NCBI RefSeq assembly: GCF_945956965.1
Contig: NZ_CAMFJS010000004.1
Coordinates: forward strand, 154,505-218,504
Source: an uncultured Roseateles sp.
GTDB taxonomy: Bacteria > Pseudomonadota > Gammaproteobacteria > Burkholderiales > Burkholderiaceae_C
Length of the DNA: 64,000 bases
Direction of reading: 5' to 3'
Part shown: in pieces, positions 48,236 to 56,877 of the stretch
Layout of the letters: the number at the start of each line of letters is the position of its first letter
Position numbering within the stretch: the first letter of the stretch is position 1
The notes under the pieces: model-generated
Database searches by the model: none
What the model saw: the letters and a program-made list of their open reading frames with translations, nothing else
What the model was told of the DNA's origin: nothing
Translations under genes and position numbers: made by a program

Positions 48236-48419
48236 CCCATAGCGCCCTTGCAGCGCCTCTTGCAGCGCCAGGTAATTTTCTCTTTTTGAGAAAAACAGGG
48301 CTTTCCTGACTGAGCCCGTCACAGTGTTTGCCTATCATCTGCCGCCTTGGTGCGCGCGCGCTTGTTGTTGAACTCGGCGCCGCCACAGAAACATTCCAAT
48401 AGCGAGATTCGAGGGTGCC

Positions 48420-49157
48420 ATGTTGCAGGATTTGTCGTTGATGCGATTCGGACGAGTTGCAGGTTTTTGCCTTGCCGTGCTCGCCATGGTGGTCGGGCCT
48501 GAGGCCGCGGTGGCGGCCGAGGCCTCGCGCTTCCTGGCGCCGGGTTTTACAAGCCTGGAGAAGAACGCCAATGTGGTGATCATGCCGGTGGACGTTGAGC
48601 TGTTTGAGCTCTCTGCCGGCGGCGTGGCTGAGCCCAAGGCCGACTGGACCAGCGCTGCCCAACAGCATATGAAGTCCGAACTTGCCCGCAAGACCAAGAT
48701 GCTCGGCCTGACCGGGGGTCATGTCTTGCCTGATGCCGATGCCGACGAGTTCGCCGAGGAAATCGGCCTGCAAGCGGCCGTGGCACGCGCCATCAACCTG
48801 CATCACGCCATCGGCGGCATGTGGGCGCTGCCCAGCAAGAACGGCCAGCTGGACTGGAATCTGGGCGATGCCATGAAGGGCATTCAAACCAAGACGCAAG
48901 CGCGCTACGGCCTCTTCGTCTGGGTGCGCGACAGCTACGCCAGCGCCGCGCGCAAAGCGACCATGGTGGCCATGGCCCTGTTCGGCGTTGGCTTGACCGG
49001 CGGCTCTCAAGTGGGCTACGCCTCCTTGGTTGACCTGCAAACCGGCCAGGTGCTGTGGTTCAACCGCTTGGCGCGTGGCTCCGGCGACCTGCGTGAAAGC
49101 GCCGCCGCGGCCGAAACGATTGACATCTTGCTGACGAGCTTCCCGGCCGGCAAGTAA
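48420..49157 (+). CDS. Exported protein of unknown function, first gene of an M48 protease unit
   Basis: The 245-residue protein has a signal peptide ('RVAGFCLAVLAMVVGPEAAVAA') with likely cleavage after about residue 33. The mature domain has no motif I recognise. It contains 'KNANVVIMPVDVELFELSAG', a helical middle with 'MWALPSKNGQLDWNLGDA', and a C-terminal 'ASLVDLQTGQVLWFNRL', which resembles envelope lipoproteins that make nucleation-like or polymer-linked complexes. The next gene starts directly after its stop codon (0 bp), indicating coupled translation with the M48 protease. The ATG at 48420 is used; ATG 48441 is an alternative. A 7-bp hairpin lies upstream at 48276-48294. Confidence 0.68.
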   Translation: MLQDLSLMRFGRVAGFCLAVLAMVVGPEAAVAAEASRFLAPGFTSLEKNANVVIMPVDVELFELSAGGVAEPKADWTSAAQQHMKSELARKTKMLGLTGGHVLPDADADEFAEEIGLQAAVARAINLHHAIGGMWALPSKNGQLDWNLGDAMKGIQTKTQARYGLFVWVRDSYASAARKATMVAMALFGVGLTGGSQVGYASLVDLQTGQVLWFNRLARGSGDLRESAAAAETIDILLTSFPAGK

Positions 49158-50333
49158 ATGCGCCGCCGCCGTTTTATCGCCGCAGCCTGCGGCGCTGCGG
49201 CCTTGCCGCTGTCTGCCCGCACCGCCGACTTGTCGATGGAGGGCTGGGCCTTGCCGGAGCGCTTCTCGCGGCCCGATGTCAGCACGGATGAGGGCGGCCT
49301 GTGGGCCATGATGGACCGGGAAGAAGCCCGCATCCGCCGCAGCCCCTTTCTGTTTAAGGAAGCCGCGCTGCGCGAGTATCTGCAAGGCCTGGTGTGCAAG
49401 CTCGCCCAGGGGCACTGCCCGGATGTGCGCGTCTACCTGATGCGCACGCCTTTCTTCAACGCCAGCATGGCGCCCAATGGCGCGATCCAGATCTGGAGCG
49501 GCTTGTTGCTGCGGGTGGATAACGAGGCGCAACTGGCGGCCGTGCTCGGCCATGAGCTGGGCCACTACTTCCAGCGCCACAGCCTGATGCGCTTGCGGGA
49601 CATCAAAGACCGGGCGGCCGTGGCCTCCTACATTGGCCTGCTGGGCCCCGTTGGTCTGCTGGGGCAGCTGGCGGTGTTTGCGGGTGCGGCTGGCTTCTCG
49701 CGCGACCATGAACGCGAGGCCGATGCCATCGGCCTGAGCCTGATGCGCCAGGCCGGCTACGACATGCGCGAGGCCAGCAAGATTTGGGTCAATTTGCAGG
49801 CCGAGCTGGCCGCCTCTTTTGGTGGCGACCCCAGCAAGTCCAACATCATGTTCGCCACCCATCCGCAAAGCAAGGAGCGCAGCGAGACCCTGGCCCGCCT
49901 GGCCGAGTCCAGCGAGGGCGGCTTTGTGGGTGAAGCGGAATTGGCCAAGGCCCTTCAGCCGGTGCAGTACGACTTGTTGGAGGATGAGCTCGGCCGCGGG
50001 CAGTACGGGCAGTCCTTGGTGCTGTTTGATCGCAAGATTGCCGCCAAGCCGCAGCGCTCGGACTTCCACTACTTCCGCGCCGAACTGCGCCGCCTGCGCG
50101 CCGCCGAGGGCGATGCGCAGCTGGCGCTGAATGATTTGCAGACCGCCATCAATAGCGGGCAAGAACCACCGCAAACCTACCGCTGCCTGGGCTATTTGCT
50201 GCGCAAGCAAAACAGCGACGGCGCGCGCGAGGCCTTTGCCAAGTATTTGGAACGCCTGCCGCAAGCGCCGGACGCCGGCCTGATCCGCAGCTACCTCGAA
50301 CCGATTGACGCAAAAGACAAGGAAACCTCATGA
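49158..50333 (+). CDS. Exported M48-family zinc metalloprotease with TPR-like C-terminus
   Basis: The 391-residue protein opens with a basic Arg run and a Tat-like or Sec signal ('RRRRFIAAACGAAALPLSA'). The zinc motif is H132-E-L-G-H136, with the third ligand Glu187 in 'DHEREADAIGLSLM', matching M48/BepA/LoiP-type envelope proteases. A C-terminal region of about 120 residues (after 270) looks like TPR helices ('DFHYFRAELRRLRAAEGDA'). BepA-like enzymes degrade misassembled outer-membrane proteins. It abuts the upstream gene with no gap and overlaps the downstream lipoprotein gene by 4 bp (ATGA), so the three proteins probably act together. Confidence 0.9.
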   Translation: MRRRRFIAAACGAAALPLSARTADLSMEGWALPERFSRPDVSTDEGGLWAMMDREEARIRRSPFLFKEAALREYLQGLVCKLAQGHCPDVRVYLMRTPFFNASMAPNGAIQIWSGLLLRVDNEAQLAAVLGHELGHYFQRHSLMRLRDIKDRAAVASYIGLLGPVGLLGQLAVFAGAAGFSRDHEREADAIGLSLMRQAGYDMREASKIWVNLQAELAASFGGDPSKSNIMFATHPQSKERSETLARLAESSEGGFVGEAELAKALQPVQYDLLEDELGRGQYGQSLVLFDRKIAAKPQRSDFHYFRAELRRLRAAEGDAQLALNDLQTAINSGQEPPQTYRCLGYLLRKQNSDGAREAFAKYLERLPQAPDAGLIRSYLEPIDAKDKETS

Positions 50334-50938
50334 ACATCCAAAAGACTTCTCTTGGCCTGGGCCGCGGCCTGCTGGTCGCGCTGATGGCGGCCTTTCTGGC
50401 CGCCTGTGCAGCCAAGCTGACCAAGGTGGAAACCGGCGAGGTCGTCATCAAAGACCGCTTGATGGTGAAGACCGATTCCGCCTGGAATCAGTTTGACGAA
50501 GGCCTGGTCAGCAAGGTGCCGACCTGGACCAAGGAAGGCGTGACGATTGACTCCTTGTCCTTCTTTGTTGGCATCAAGGACGGTGAGGTTCTGCTGCCGC
50601 TGGCCAGCAGTGAGAAAGGCGTGGCGCCACCCATCTTCAAGGCCACCATGCAGCCCGAGGAGTTGGTGTCGCTGTACCAAAGCGTGCTGACGCGCGATGG
50701 CTCCACCTTCGTCGTCAAGCGCATTGAGCCGGCCGACTTCCTCGGCGGCAAAGGCTTTCGGGTGGAGTTTGTGCTGACACGCAAGCTCGATGATGTGCGC
50801 CTGCAAGGCCTGGCCTACGGTGCCGTGAAAGCCGGCCAGTTCCACATGATCAGCTTTGTGGCACCCCGCCTGCGCTTCTTTGACCAATATGCACCTCAGG
50901 CCGAGGCCATCGCGAAAAGCGCTCGCCTGCGCGGCTGA
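50330..50938 (+). CDS. Predicted lipoprotein of unknown function, third gene of the M48 unit
   Basis: The 202-residue protein has a lipoprotein signal peptide ending in 'AAFLAAC' (lipobox). The mature part starts 'AAKLTKVETGEVVIKDRL' and forms an alpha/beta domain I cannot name. The ATG overlaps the protease stop (ATGA at 50330-50333), so translation is coupled. A role as outer-membrane partner or regulator of the M48 protease is suggested only by gene order. A hairpin with a 9-bp stem (50986-51009) lies beyond the stop codon. Confidence 0.75.
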   Translation: MNIQKTSLGLGRGLLVALMAAFLAACAAKLTKVETGEVVIKDRLMVKTDSAWNQFDEGLVSKVPTWTKEGVTIDSLSFFVGIKDGEVLLPLASSEKGVAPPIFKATMQPEELVSLYQSVLTRDGSTFVVKRIEPADFLGGKGFRVEFVLTRKLDDVRLQGLAYGAVKAGQFHMISFVAPRLRFFDQYAPQAEAIAKSARLRG

Positions 50939-50985
50939 GCCCGCGTCGCCAACTGCTGGCCGCAAGCCGGCACTTGGCCGGCCAT

Positions 50986-51009
50986 CCACGCGCCTGTGAA
51001 GGCGCGTGG
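50986..51009. other. 9-bp hairpin after the M48 operon
   Basis: CCACGCGCC (50986-50994) pairs perfectly with GGCGCGTGG (51001-51009) across a 6-nt loop, between the lipoprotein and AEC carrier genes. No T-run follows, so it is a weak or Rho-assisted terminator, or a 3'-end stabiliser. Confidence 0.5.
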
Positions 51010-51070
51010 CCTGCTGGCCCTGGCCTTGGTGTGGCCTGATCGAAAGCTGCGCTTGCGGCACACTCTGGCC

Positions 51071-52066
51071 ATGTCTTGGATCGTTTTCTACAAATTGCTG
51101 GCCATCTTCATCGTGGTGGCCATCGGCTGGTTCGTCGGCCGCATGCGTTGGCTGGGTGAGGCCACGGCGGGCGGCAGCGGGGGTGACCCCGCCAAGGTCT
51201 TGTCGGCGGCGGCCTTCTACATCTTTGTGCCGGCCCTGCTGTTTCGCACCACGGCGCGGGTGGACTTCGCCACGCTGCCCTGGCTGACGCTGATGGGCTT
51301 CTTCATCCCGGTGCTGGGCCTGATGGTGCTGGTCTACGCCTTGCAACGCCGGCGCGGCGCCGGGCGGGCGGGGGCCGCGGTGCCTAGCGTGCAAGCCATC
51401 ACCGCTGTTTTCGGCAATACCTTGCAAGTGGGCGTGCCGCTGGCCGCTGGGGTGTTTGGCGAGGCCGGCTTGGCCATCCACATCACCGTGGTCAGCCTGC
51501 ATGCCTTGTGCATCCTGACGCTGCTCACCGCCCTGGTGGAGCTGGACCTGGCCCGCGAACGCGCCGCCGGCCAAGGCCAGCAAAGCCTGGGCGAGATTCT
51601 GCTCAGCACCGCCCGCAACACGGTGATCCACCCCGTGGTGCTGCCGGTGTTGGCGGGCCTGAGCTGGAATGCGCTGGGCCTGCGCTTGCCCGCCGTGCTG
51701 GACGAAGTGCTGCAACTGTTGGGCACGGCCGTCGTGCCGCTGTGCCTGACGCTGATCGGCATGTCGCTGGCCTATTACGGCTGGCCCAAGAACTGGCGCG
51801 CTGTGCTGGGGCCGGTGGCGGCCAAGCTCTTGCTGCTGCCTGCGCTGGTGCTTGTGATCGCGCATTGGGGCCTGGGCCTGAGCGGCCTGCCTTTGGGCGT
51901 GATCGTGATGATGGGCGCCTTGCCGGTGGGCTCCAACGCCCTGATCTTCGCCCAGCGCTACCGCTGCATGGAAAGCGAAACCACCGCCGCCATCGTGCTC
52001 TCCACCGTGCTCTTCGCCGGCACCGCGCCGCTGTGGCTGGGCGCTTTGGCGCTCTTGCATGGCTGA
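51071..52066 (+). CDS. AEC (auxin efflux carrier) family transporter
   Basis: The protein has about 331 residues with roughly ten membrane helices, in the two-half arrangement of the AEC/PIN-like permeases. The N-terminal helix 'IVFYKLLAIFIVVAIGWFVG' and a broken central region ('GNTLQVGVPLAAGVFG', 'GMSLAYYGW') are typical. Bacterial AEC proteins carry malate, malonate or other carboxylates; the substrate is unknown here. The ATG at 51071 is chosen because it precedes the first helix; a GTG at 50996 adds a charged extension. It overlaps the acetyltransferase gene by 8 bp and forms a two-gene unit with it. Confidence 0.88.
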   Translation: MSWIVFYKLLAIFIVVAIGWFVGRMRWLGEATAGGSGGDPAKVLSAAAFYIFVPALLFRTTARVDFATLPWLTLMGFFIPVLGLMVLVYALQRRRGAGRAGAAVPSVQAITAVFGNTLQVGVPLAAGVFGEAGLAIHITVVSLHALCILTLLTALVELDLARERAAGQGQQSLGEILLSTARNTVIHPVVLPVLAGLSWNALGLRLPAVLDEVLQLLGTAVVPLCLTLIGMSLAYYGWPKNWRAVLGPVAAKLLLLPALVLVIAHWGLGLSGLPLGVIVMMGALPVGSNALIFAQRYRCMESETTAAIVLSTVLFAGTAPLWLGALALLHG

Positions 52067-52610
52067 GCCAACCATGCCGCGTATTGCGCCCCTGTCTGCG
52101 CAGGACTTCGAGGCCTTTGCCCACTACCTCGATGATCATTTGCGCGATAACGGCAGCGCGCTGACGGGCTACTTCCAGCCCCAGTCCCGCCATCAGAGCG
52201 GCCTGCCGCCCGAGCGCCTGCTGGCCTTTCGCCAGGCCTTGTCAGTGCCGCTGGATGAGCCCGGCTGGCGGCGCGCCTGGGTGGCGCGCACGGCGGAGGG
52301 CCACATCATCGGCCATGTGGATTTGCGTGCCCACCCGCAAGCGTATACGGCGCACCGCTGCCTGCTGGGCATGGGGGTGGACCGCGCGCACCGGCGCCAG
52401 GCGCTCGGCCAGGCGCTGCTGCGCCATGCCACGCAATGGGCACGCGAGGAAGCGGGACTGGCGTGGATAGACCTGCAAGTGCTCAGCCACAACCTGGCTG
52501 CCAAGGCCTTGTATCAACGCGAGGGCTTTGTGCAGATCGGTGAGATCGCGGCCATGTTTCGCATCGATGGGCTGGAGATGGATTACAGCTGGATGGCTAA
52601 GCGCGTGTGA
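52059..52610 (+). CDS. GNAT-family N-acetyltransferase
   Basis: The 183-residue protein has the GNAT core: 'HIIGHVDLRAHPQ', then the acetyl-CoA pyrophosphate-binding stretch 'GMGVDRAHRRQALGQALLRH' and the C-terminal 'VLSHNLAAKALYQREGFVQI'. The acceptor is unknown. The ATG at 52059 overlaps the AEC stop by 8 bp; an alternative ATG at 52074 gives a slightly shorter protein. It is the last gene before the AT-richer segment starting near 52610. Confidence 0.88.
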   Translation: MAEPTMPRIAPLSAQDFEAFAHYLDDHLRDNGSALTGYFQPQSRHQSGLPPERLLAFRQALSVPLDEPGWRRAWVARTAEGHIIGHVDLRAHPQAYTAHRCLLGMGVDRAHRRQALGQALLRHATQWAREEAGLAWIDLQVLSHNLAAKALYQREGFVQIGEIAAMFRIDGLEMDYSWMAKRV

Positions 52611-52624
52611 GTTCCGGAGTTTGA

Positions 52625-52704
52625 GGTCAGGTTTAAAGTATTAAGTCGCCGTGCAGTTCTAGGTAAGCGGTGAGTTCTATAGGCTTGAAATTTGAAACCT
52701 GACC
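52625..52704. repeat. 80-bp segment bounded by 10-bp inverted repeats (possible small repetitive element)
   Basis: GGTCAGGTTT (52625-52634) and AAACCTGACC (52695-52704) are perfect inverted copies flanking 60 bp that also contains two direct copies of the heptamer AGTTCTA (as AGTTCTA and its neighbour AGTTCTAT). The segment starts 14 bp after the acetyltransferase stop and is noticeably AT-richer. It has the size of a REP- or MITE-like unit; no transposase is adjacent. Confidence 0.5.
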
Positions 52705-52767
52705 CTGTGTTTGCCGTACTTGCTTCAGGACTACTAGGGTTTTGCTGGCGATCGCTCGAGCTAGGCA

Positions 52768-53346
52768 TCACGTTCGGCGCTGTGCTTCTATAGGTACAGG
52801 AGGTCGCGCCCTACCGAGCGGAGCATAGACGTGCTGCTCGATGAGACCTTGCACTAATTTTCCAGCAAGCAGCGCTTCAAACGCTTGTATGGGTGCGTCG
52901 AAGTACGTCCGTGAGGAGTGCGCCATGCCTTTGTGAGCGGCGAGGATGATGGCGCAGAGAGCAGCCTTCCCCGCAGCAGGATCACTGGCGTAAATGCATC
53001 CAGCCACTTCTGGTGTGAGCATTTTCAGTTGCCCACACGGCCCCCAAAGGAACTCGATGCCAGCATCATCAGCGTGGCGCTCGCTCGCCTTCATTTGGAC
53101 CAGTTTTCCCGCTGCGGCTTTGAGCCCTAGGAACTCAAGTAGCGCCCTACAGTGAAGGGCGCCCGACTCAATGATTGGATTCGTGAACATGGTCGTCAGA
53201 CCTGTGAACTGGGCGCGTCCGTCGACCAAGATCTGCATCGGCTTCGGCTCTTCCCATTTGAGGTGAAATTCAAGCATCAAGACCATGATGGCGACGGCGT
53301 TCAGCCGGTGAGGCAGCAGACGCTCAAAGTAGTCCTCGGTGTCCAT
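52768..53346 (-). CDS. Hypothetical protein in an AT-richer island
   Basis: The 192-residue protein has no signal peptide and no motif I recognise. Its N-terminus is 'MDTEDYFERLLPHRLNAVAI', and the sequence is rich in Ala and has scattered Cys and His ('GALHCRALLEFLG', 'GCIYASDPAAGKAALCAII', the latter helical). Base composition and codon use differ from the neighbours: bases about 52610-53570 are visibly less GC-rich. This suggests a horizontally acquired gene, or one of the small orphan genes that accompany such patches. No partner gene is present. The ATG at 53346 has no clear ribosome-binding site. Confidence 0.6.
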   Translation of the reverse strand: MDTEDYFERLLPHRLNAVAIMVLMLEFHLKWEEPKPMQILVDGRAQFTGLTTMFTNPIIESGALHCRALLEFLGLKAAAGKLVQMKASERHADDAGIEFLWGPCGQLKMLTPEVAGCIYASDPAAGKAALCAIILAAHKGMAHSSRTYFDAPIQAFEALLAGKLVQGLIEQHVYAPLGRARPPVPIEAQRRT

Positions 53347-53704
53347 TGGGTGAAGCCTAAAGTGTTATCTGGCGAAGTACGGCGCAACCTTTGCCAATTG
53401 CATGTCGATAGAAACATTCAGAGAAATCGACTGCTTGTGATTGACGTTTACCAAAAGATTGTTCCATTTGCTGAATTCCGTGCAGGATAAATTCTCGCCA
53501 AAAGGCGGCGCCTGCAGGCAGGGCCTTATTGAAGAAAGTTACGTTGCAATTTGCTGTTAGCTACTTGCCATGTACTTTTCTTGCCACTCGATGCCGATGG
53601 TTGCTTGTGCTCGCCAGTGTGCAACGCCCCCATTGGCATGGCCGTGGTGTCCGTCGCCTTTGTCTCGCGCAAGGCTTCCCCGCAGATCGCGGAGAATCGC
53701 AGGC
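53347..53704. other. AT-richer intergenic segment between the hypothetical gene and proA
   Basis: No convincing gene is seen on either strand. The segment is AT-richer up to about 53570, then returns to normal composition. It contains a CGCC-AAAA-GGCG hairpin (53496-53507) and a perfect 10-bp palindrome GCCTGCAGGC (53510-53519). Promoters for the hypothetical gene and proA should lie here. An integron attC site was sought and not found. Confidence 0.6.
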
Positions 53705-55018
53705 ATGAAATCTTCTGCCGCTACCTCCGCCACCAAAACGTCCCCCGACCAACTCGCCGCCTATATGCATCAGGTGGGCGAAGCCGCCCGTGCTGCTTCG
53801 GCCCTGATGGCTGCTGCGCCCACGGCGGCCAAGAACCAGGCTTTGCTGGCGCTGGCGCGGCGCTTGCGGGCGGCGGGGCCGGCTTTGGCCAAGGCCAATG
53901 CCAAGGATGTGGCGGCGGCCGTCAAAGCGGGTTTGGATGCACCGATGGTGGACCGCCTCAAGCTCAAGCCCGAGATCATCGAGACGGTGGCGCTGGGTTG
54001 TGAGCAGATCGCGGCCATGCCCGACCCGGTGGGTGAGATCAGCGGGCTTAAGCGCCGGCCGAGCGGCATCAGCGTGGGTCAGATGCGGGTGCCGCTGGGC
54101 GTGTTCGGCATGATTTACGAGAGCCGGCCCAATGTCACCATCGAGGCCGCCTCGCTGGCGATCAAGAGCGGCAATGCCTGTATCTTGCGCGGCGGCTCGG
54201 AGGCCTTGCATTCGAATCTGGCCCTGGCCAAGCTGGTGGCCGCGGCGCTGCAAGAAGCCGGGCTGCCGGCCGAGGCGGTGCAACTGATCAACACCACCGA
54301 CCGCGCCGCCGTGGGCCTCTTGATCACCGCGCCGCAGCATGTGGACGTGATCATTCCGCGTGGCGGCAAAAGCCTGATTGAGCGCATCAGCGCCGAGTCC
54401 AAAGTGCCCGTCATCAAACACCTGGACGGCAATTGCCACAGCTATGTCGATGCCGAAGTGGACTTCGACCTGGCTCTGCGTGTGCTGATCAATGCCAAGA
54501 CGCAAAAGGTCAGCCCCTGCAATGCCACCGAGTCTTTGCTGGTGCATGCGGAAAGCGCGGCGGACTTTCTGCCCATCGCCGGCGCTTTGCTGGCCGACAA
54601 GGGCGTGGAGTTGCGCGGCTGCCCGCGCACCCTGGCCTTGCTGGGGCCGATTCCTGGCGCCAAGATCCGCGCCGCCTCGGAGCAAGACTGGAGCGAGGAA
54701 TACCTGGCCCTGATCCTCAGCATCAAGGTGGTGGACAGCTTGGACGAGGCGATTGCCCACATCAACCGCTATGGCTCGCACCACACCGATGCCATCCTGA
54801 CCACCAATCACGCCAACGCCATGCGCTTCTTGCGCGAGGTGGATTCGGCCAGCGTGATGGTCAACACCAGCACCCGTTTTGCCGATGGCTTTGAGTACGG
54901 TCTGGGCGCCGAGATCGGCATCTCCACCGACAAGCTGCATGCGCGCGGCCCGGTCGGCTTGGAAGGCCTGACCTCGCTGAAGTGGGTGGTGCTGGGGCAG
55001 GGCGAAGTGCGCGTTTGA
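53705..55018 (+). CDS. proA: Gamma-glutamyl phosphate reductase
   Basis: The second enzyme of proline synthesis reduces gamma-glutamyl phosphate to glutamate-5-semialdehyde with NADPH. The 437-residue protein of the aldehyde dehydrogenase fold has '[17 protein letters not shown]', '[15 protein letters not shown]', and catalytic Cys272 in '[14 protein letters not shown]'. It also has '[11 protein letters not shown]' and a C-terminal '[15 protein letters not shown]'. Length matches ProA (about 417-430). The ATG at 53705 has GGAG at 53691-53694. proB is not adjacent. Convergent with the MshEN protein gene. Confidence 0.96.
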   Translation: MKSSAATSATKTSPDQLAAYMHQVGEAARAASALMAAAPTAAKNQALLALARRLRAAGPALAKANAKDVAAAVKAGLDAPMVDRLKLKPEIIETVALGCEQIAAMPDPVGEISGLKRRPSGISVGQMRVPLGVFGMIYESRPNVTIEAASLAIKSGNACILRGGSEALHSNLALAKLVAAALQEAGLPAEAVQLINTTDRAAVGLLITAPQHVDVIIPRGGKSLIERISAESKVPVIKHLDGNCHSYVDAEVDFDLALRVLINAKTQKVSPCNATESLLVHAESAADFLPIAGALLADKGVELRGCPRTLALLGPIPGAKIRAASEQDWSEEYLALILSIKVVDSLDEAIAHINRYGSHHTDAILTTNHANAMRFLREVDSASVMVNTSTRFADGFEYGLGAEIGISTDKLHARGPVGLEGLTSLKWVVLGQGEVRV

Positions 55019-55111
55019 GCGCCTGAGCCTCAGCGCGGCGGTGCCTGGGTGGCTCTGCCATTAGCTTGATGGTGCTGCTGCTGATGATGCAACAGCAGCG
55101 CTGCGCCAGCC

Positions 55112-55816
55112 TCAGTGGCGCGTGCTGATCGTGATGGTGGTGCCGCGCAGGTCGATATTGCTGAACTGAATGCTGCCGAAGCTGGCGCCGTTGGTGTCGC
55201 CGTGCACGCGGATATTGTTGATGTTCAATTCGCCGATGCTGCTGGGCAGGCTGAGCGTGATCGAGCCGTCTTTGTTGAGCCGGGTCTTGGCGTTCTCGGC
55301 GTCGTAGACCACGTTTTTCATCGAGGTGTCGGCATCAAACATCTGCAGCACCGGGTTCATCAGCTTGACCAGATCCTTGAGCGTCTCGTCCTTGGAGTTC
55401 TTGGCCAGGGCCAGCAAGCTGTTGTGATCGATGCCGCGGGCTGACACGCCGCCCATCTCGTCGTCGTTGAGCGGTTGCAGGCCGTGGGCCAGGCGCGGCC
55501 TGCTGGAACTGGCTTGCTCTTCACTGCTGCTGCTGATCTCGGTGCCTGCGGCCGGCGCAGCCGCAAAGGCTTGCAGCGGCCCCATCAGCGTGGTGACCAC
55601 GGCGGCCAGCAGGCGCAGCTTCTTCTGCTTGCGCAGCACGCTGTTGATCTGACGCTGGCTGGCCAGATTCCATTCGGTCAGGATCTCACCCAGGCGTTGG
55701 CCGGACTGCTGCTGGCGGGCAATCGCCTGGCTCAGCTGGGCGTCTGAAATGATGCCTTTTTCGACCAGCAACTGGCCGAGCCGGGAGCGGTCACGCGCGG
55801 TTTGAATAGTGGCCAT
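55112..55816 (-). CDS. Envelope protein with N-terminal MshEN-like c-di-GMP-binding domain
   Basis: The 234-residue protein begins with a domain (about residues 8-60) matching the two-part MshEN c-di-GMP motif. 'RLGQLLVEKGIISDAQLSQA' leads to a conserved Gln (RLGxxLxxxG...L...Q), and 'LGEILTEWNLASQRQINSV' leads to another Gln. Small changes are Asn for one Gly and Ile for two Leu. A hydrophobic segment ('LLAAVVTTLMGPLQAFAAA', about 65-85) follows, then a Ser-rich linker and a C-terminal domain with 'LNDDEMGGVSARGIDHNSL' and 'SIGELNINNIRVHGDTNG', reminiscent of small filament-associated secreted proteins. MshEN modules normally start GspE/PilB-type ATPases; this one stands alone. ATG 55816 is chosen over a TTG at 55840. 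Confidence 0.75.
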   Translation of the reverse strand: MATIQTARDRSRLGQLLVEKGIISDAQLSQAIARQQQSGQRLGEILTEWNLASQRQINSVLRKQKKLRLLAAVVTTLMGPLQAFAAAPAAGTEISSSSEEQASSSRPRLAHGLQPLNDDEMGGVSARGIDHNSLLALAKNSKDETLKDLVKLMNPVLQMFDADTSMKNVVYDAENAKTRLNKDGSITLSLPSSIGELNINNIRVHGDTNGASFGSIQFSNIDLRGTTITISTRH

Positions 55817-56142
55817 GGCGGTTTGGGGGAAGGGCAGCAAGGGTGGGGCAGTCAGCGGCCAAGCTTACTCCGCAGGCCCGCGCGTGCGTCGGCCGGGCTA
55901 GGGTGCGCGCCACTATCTTTTGGATAGGTGACGTGGCTTGCGCTGGCGGGCTGTGCATTAATGCCGCTGCGCCAAGCGGCGGCGACCCTGGCACACTTCA
56001 GGGCATGTGCGGAGGCTGATGCTTTTGCTTGGCATTGGATGACTTTGCTGCGCAGGCCCGGCCCGCTGGCAGTTCGCCGTCATCCTCACTCGCCTCCGCC
56101 AAACCCTTTTCTGTTTCATTTCGTTTTGTTCGCACCATCACC
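55817..56142. other. Divergent intergenic region between the MshEN gene and queC
   Basis: No gene is seen. It holds a CTATC-TTTTG-GATAG hairpin (55913-55927), and a perfect palindrome GCATTAATGC (55955-55964). Both MshEN and queC promoters should lie here. No preQ1 riboswitch pattern (C-rich pseudoknot pairing with the ribosome-binding site) was found upstream of queC. Confidence 0.5.
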
Positions 56143-56877
56143 ATGACCCTGCCTCCCCCGCAAGCCAACTCTCAACGCAAAGCCCTGGTGCTGTTTTCCG
56201 GCGGCCAGGACTCCACCGCCTGCCTGGCTTGGGCGCTGGACCGCTTCGCCCAGGTGGAGACCTTGGGTTTCGACTATGGCCAGCGCCATCGCGTCGAGCT
56301 GGACTGCCGCCAGGTGGTGCGGCGTGAGTTGATGGCGCAGTTCCCGCAATGGGCGGCCAAGCTGGGCGAAGACCATCTGCTGGACCTGAGCCTGCTGGGC
56401 CAGATCTCCGACACCGCGCTGACCGAGTCGCGCGCCATCGAGATGCAGGCCAATGGCCTGCCCAACACCTTTGTGCCGGGGCGCAATCTGCTGTTCCTGA
56501 GCTTTGCCGCCACCTTGGCCTACCGGCGCGGTGCATCGGTGCTGGTGGGTGGCATGTGTGAGACCGACTACTCCGGCTACCCGGACTGCCGCGACAACAC
56601 GCTCAAAAGCTTGCAGGTCGCGCTGAGCCTGGGGCTGGACACGCCCATGACCATCGAAACGCCGCTGATGTTCCTGACCAAGGCGCAGACCTGGGCGCTG
56701 AGCGAGCAGCTGGGCGGCGCGGCGCTCAACGAGCTGATCGTGGACCACACCCACACCTGCTATTTGGGCGAGCGCACTCAGCGCCACGCCTGGGGCTACG
56801 GTTGCGGCAGCTGCCCGGCCTGTGAGCTGCGGGCGCGCGGCCATGCCGAATTCCTCAGCGGGAGTGCCGGCGCATGA
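56143..56877 (+). CDS. queC: 7-cyano-7-deazaguanine synthase
   Basis: QueC makes preQ0 from 7-carboxy-7-deazaguanine, ammonia and ATP, a step on the way to queuosine in tRNA. The 244-residue protein has the PP-loop '[17 protein letters not shown]', and '[19 protein letters not shown]', '[15 protein letters not shown]', and the zinc-binding cysteines in '[10 protein letters not shown]' and '[11 protein letters not shown]'. The ATG at 56143 follows a T-rich leader without a strong Shine-Dalgarno sequence. The lemA start overlaps its stop by 4 bp. folE, which supplies the pathway precursor by way of GTP cyclohydrolysis, lies 1 kb away on the other strand; queD and queE are not in the window. Confidence 0.96.
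   Translation: MTLPPPQANSQRKALVLFSGGQDSTACLAWALDRFAQVETLGFDYGQRHRVELDCRQVVRRELMAQFPQWAAKLGEDHLLDLSLLGQISDTALTESRAIEMQANGLPNTFVPGRNLLFLSFAATLAYRRGASVLVGGMCETDYSGYPDCRDNTLKSLQVALSLGLDTPMTIETPLMFLTKAQTWALSEQLGGAALNELIVDHTHTCYLGERTQRHAWGYGCGSCPACELRARGHAEFLSGSAGA

Noticed and set aside
53347..53570. Possible integron attC site beside the hypothetical gene
   Set aside because: Neither the RYYYAAC nor the GTTRRRY core, nor a paired imperfect palindrome of the right size, could be found.
55074..55099. GCTGCTG/CAGCAGC hairpin between proA and the MshEN gene
   Set aside because: Triplet-rich sequence pairs in several registers with a 12-nt loop and no T-tract, so it is not a convincing terminator.
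55841..56142. Possible preQ1 riboswitch before queC
   Set aside because: No stem-loop followed by an A-rich pseudoknot-forming tail near the ribosome-binding site was seen.
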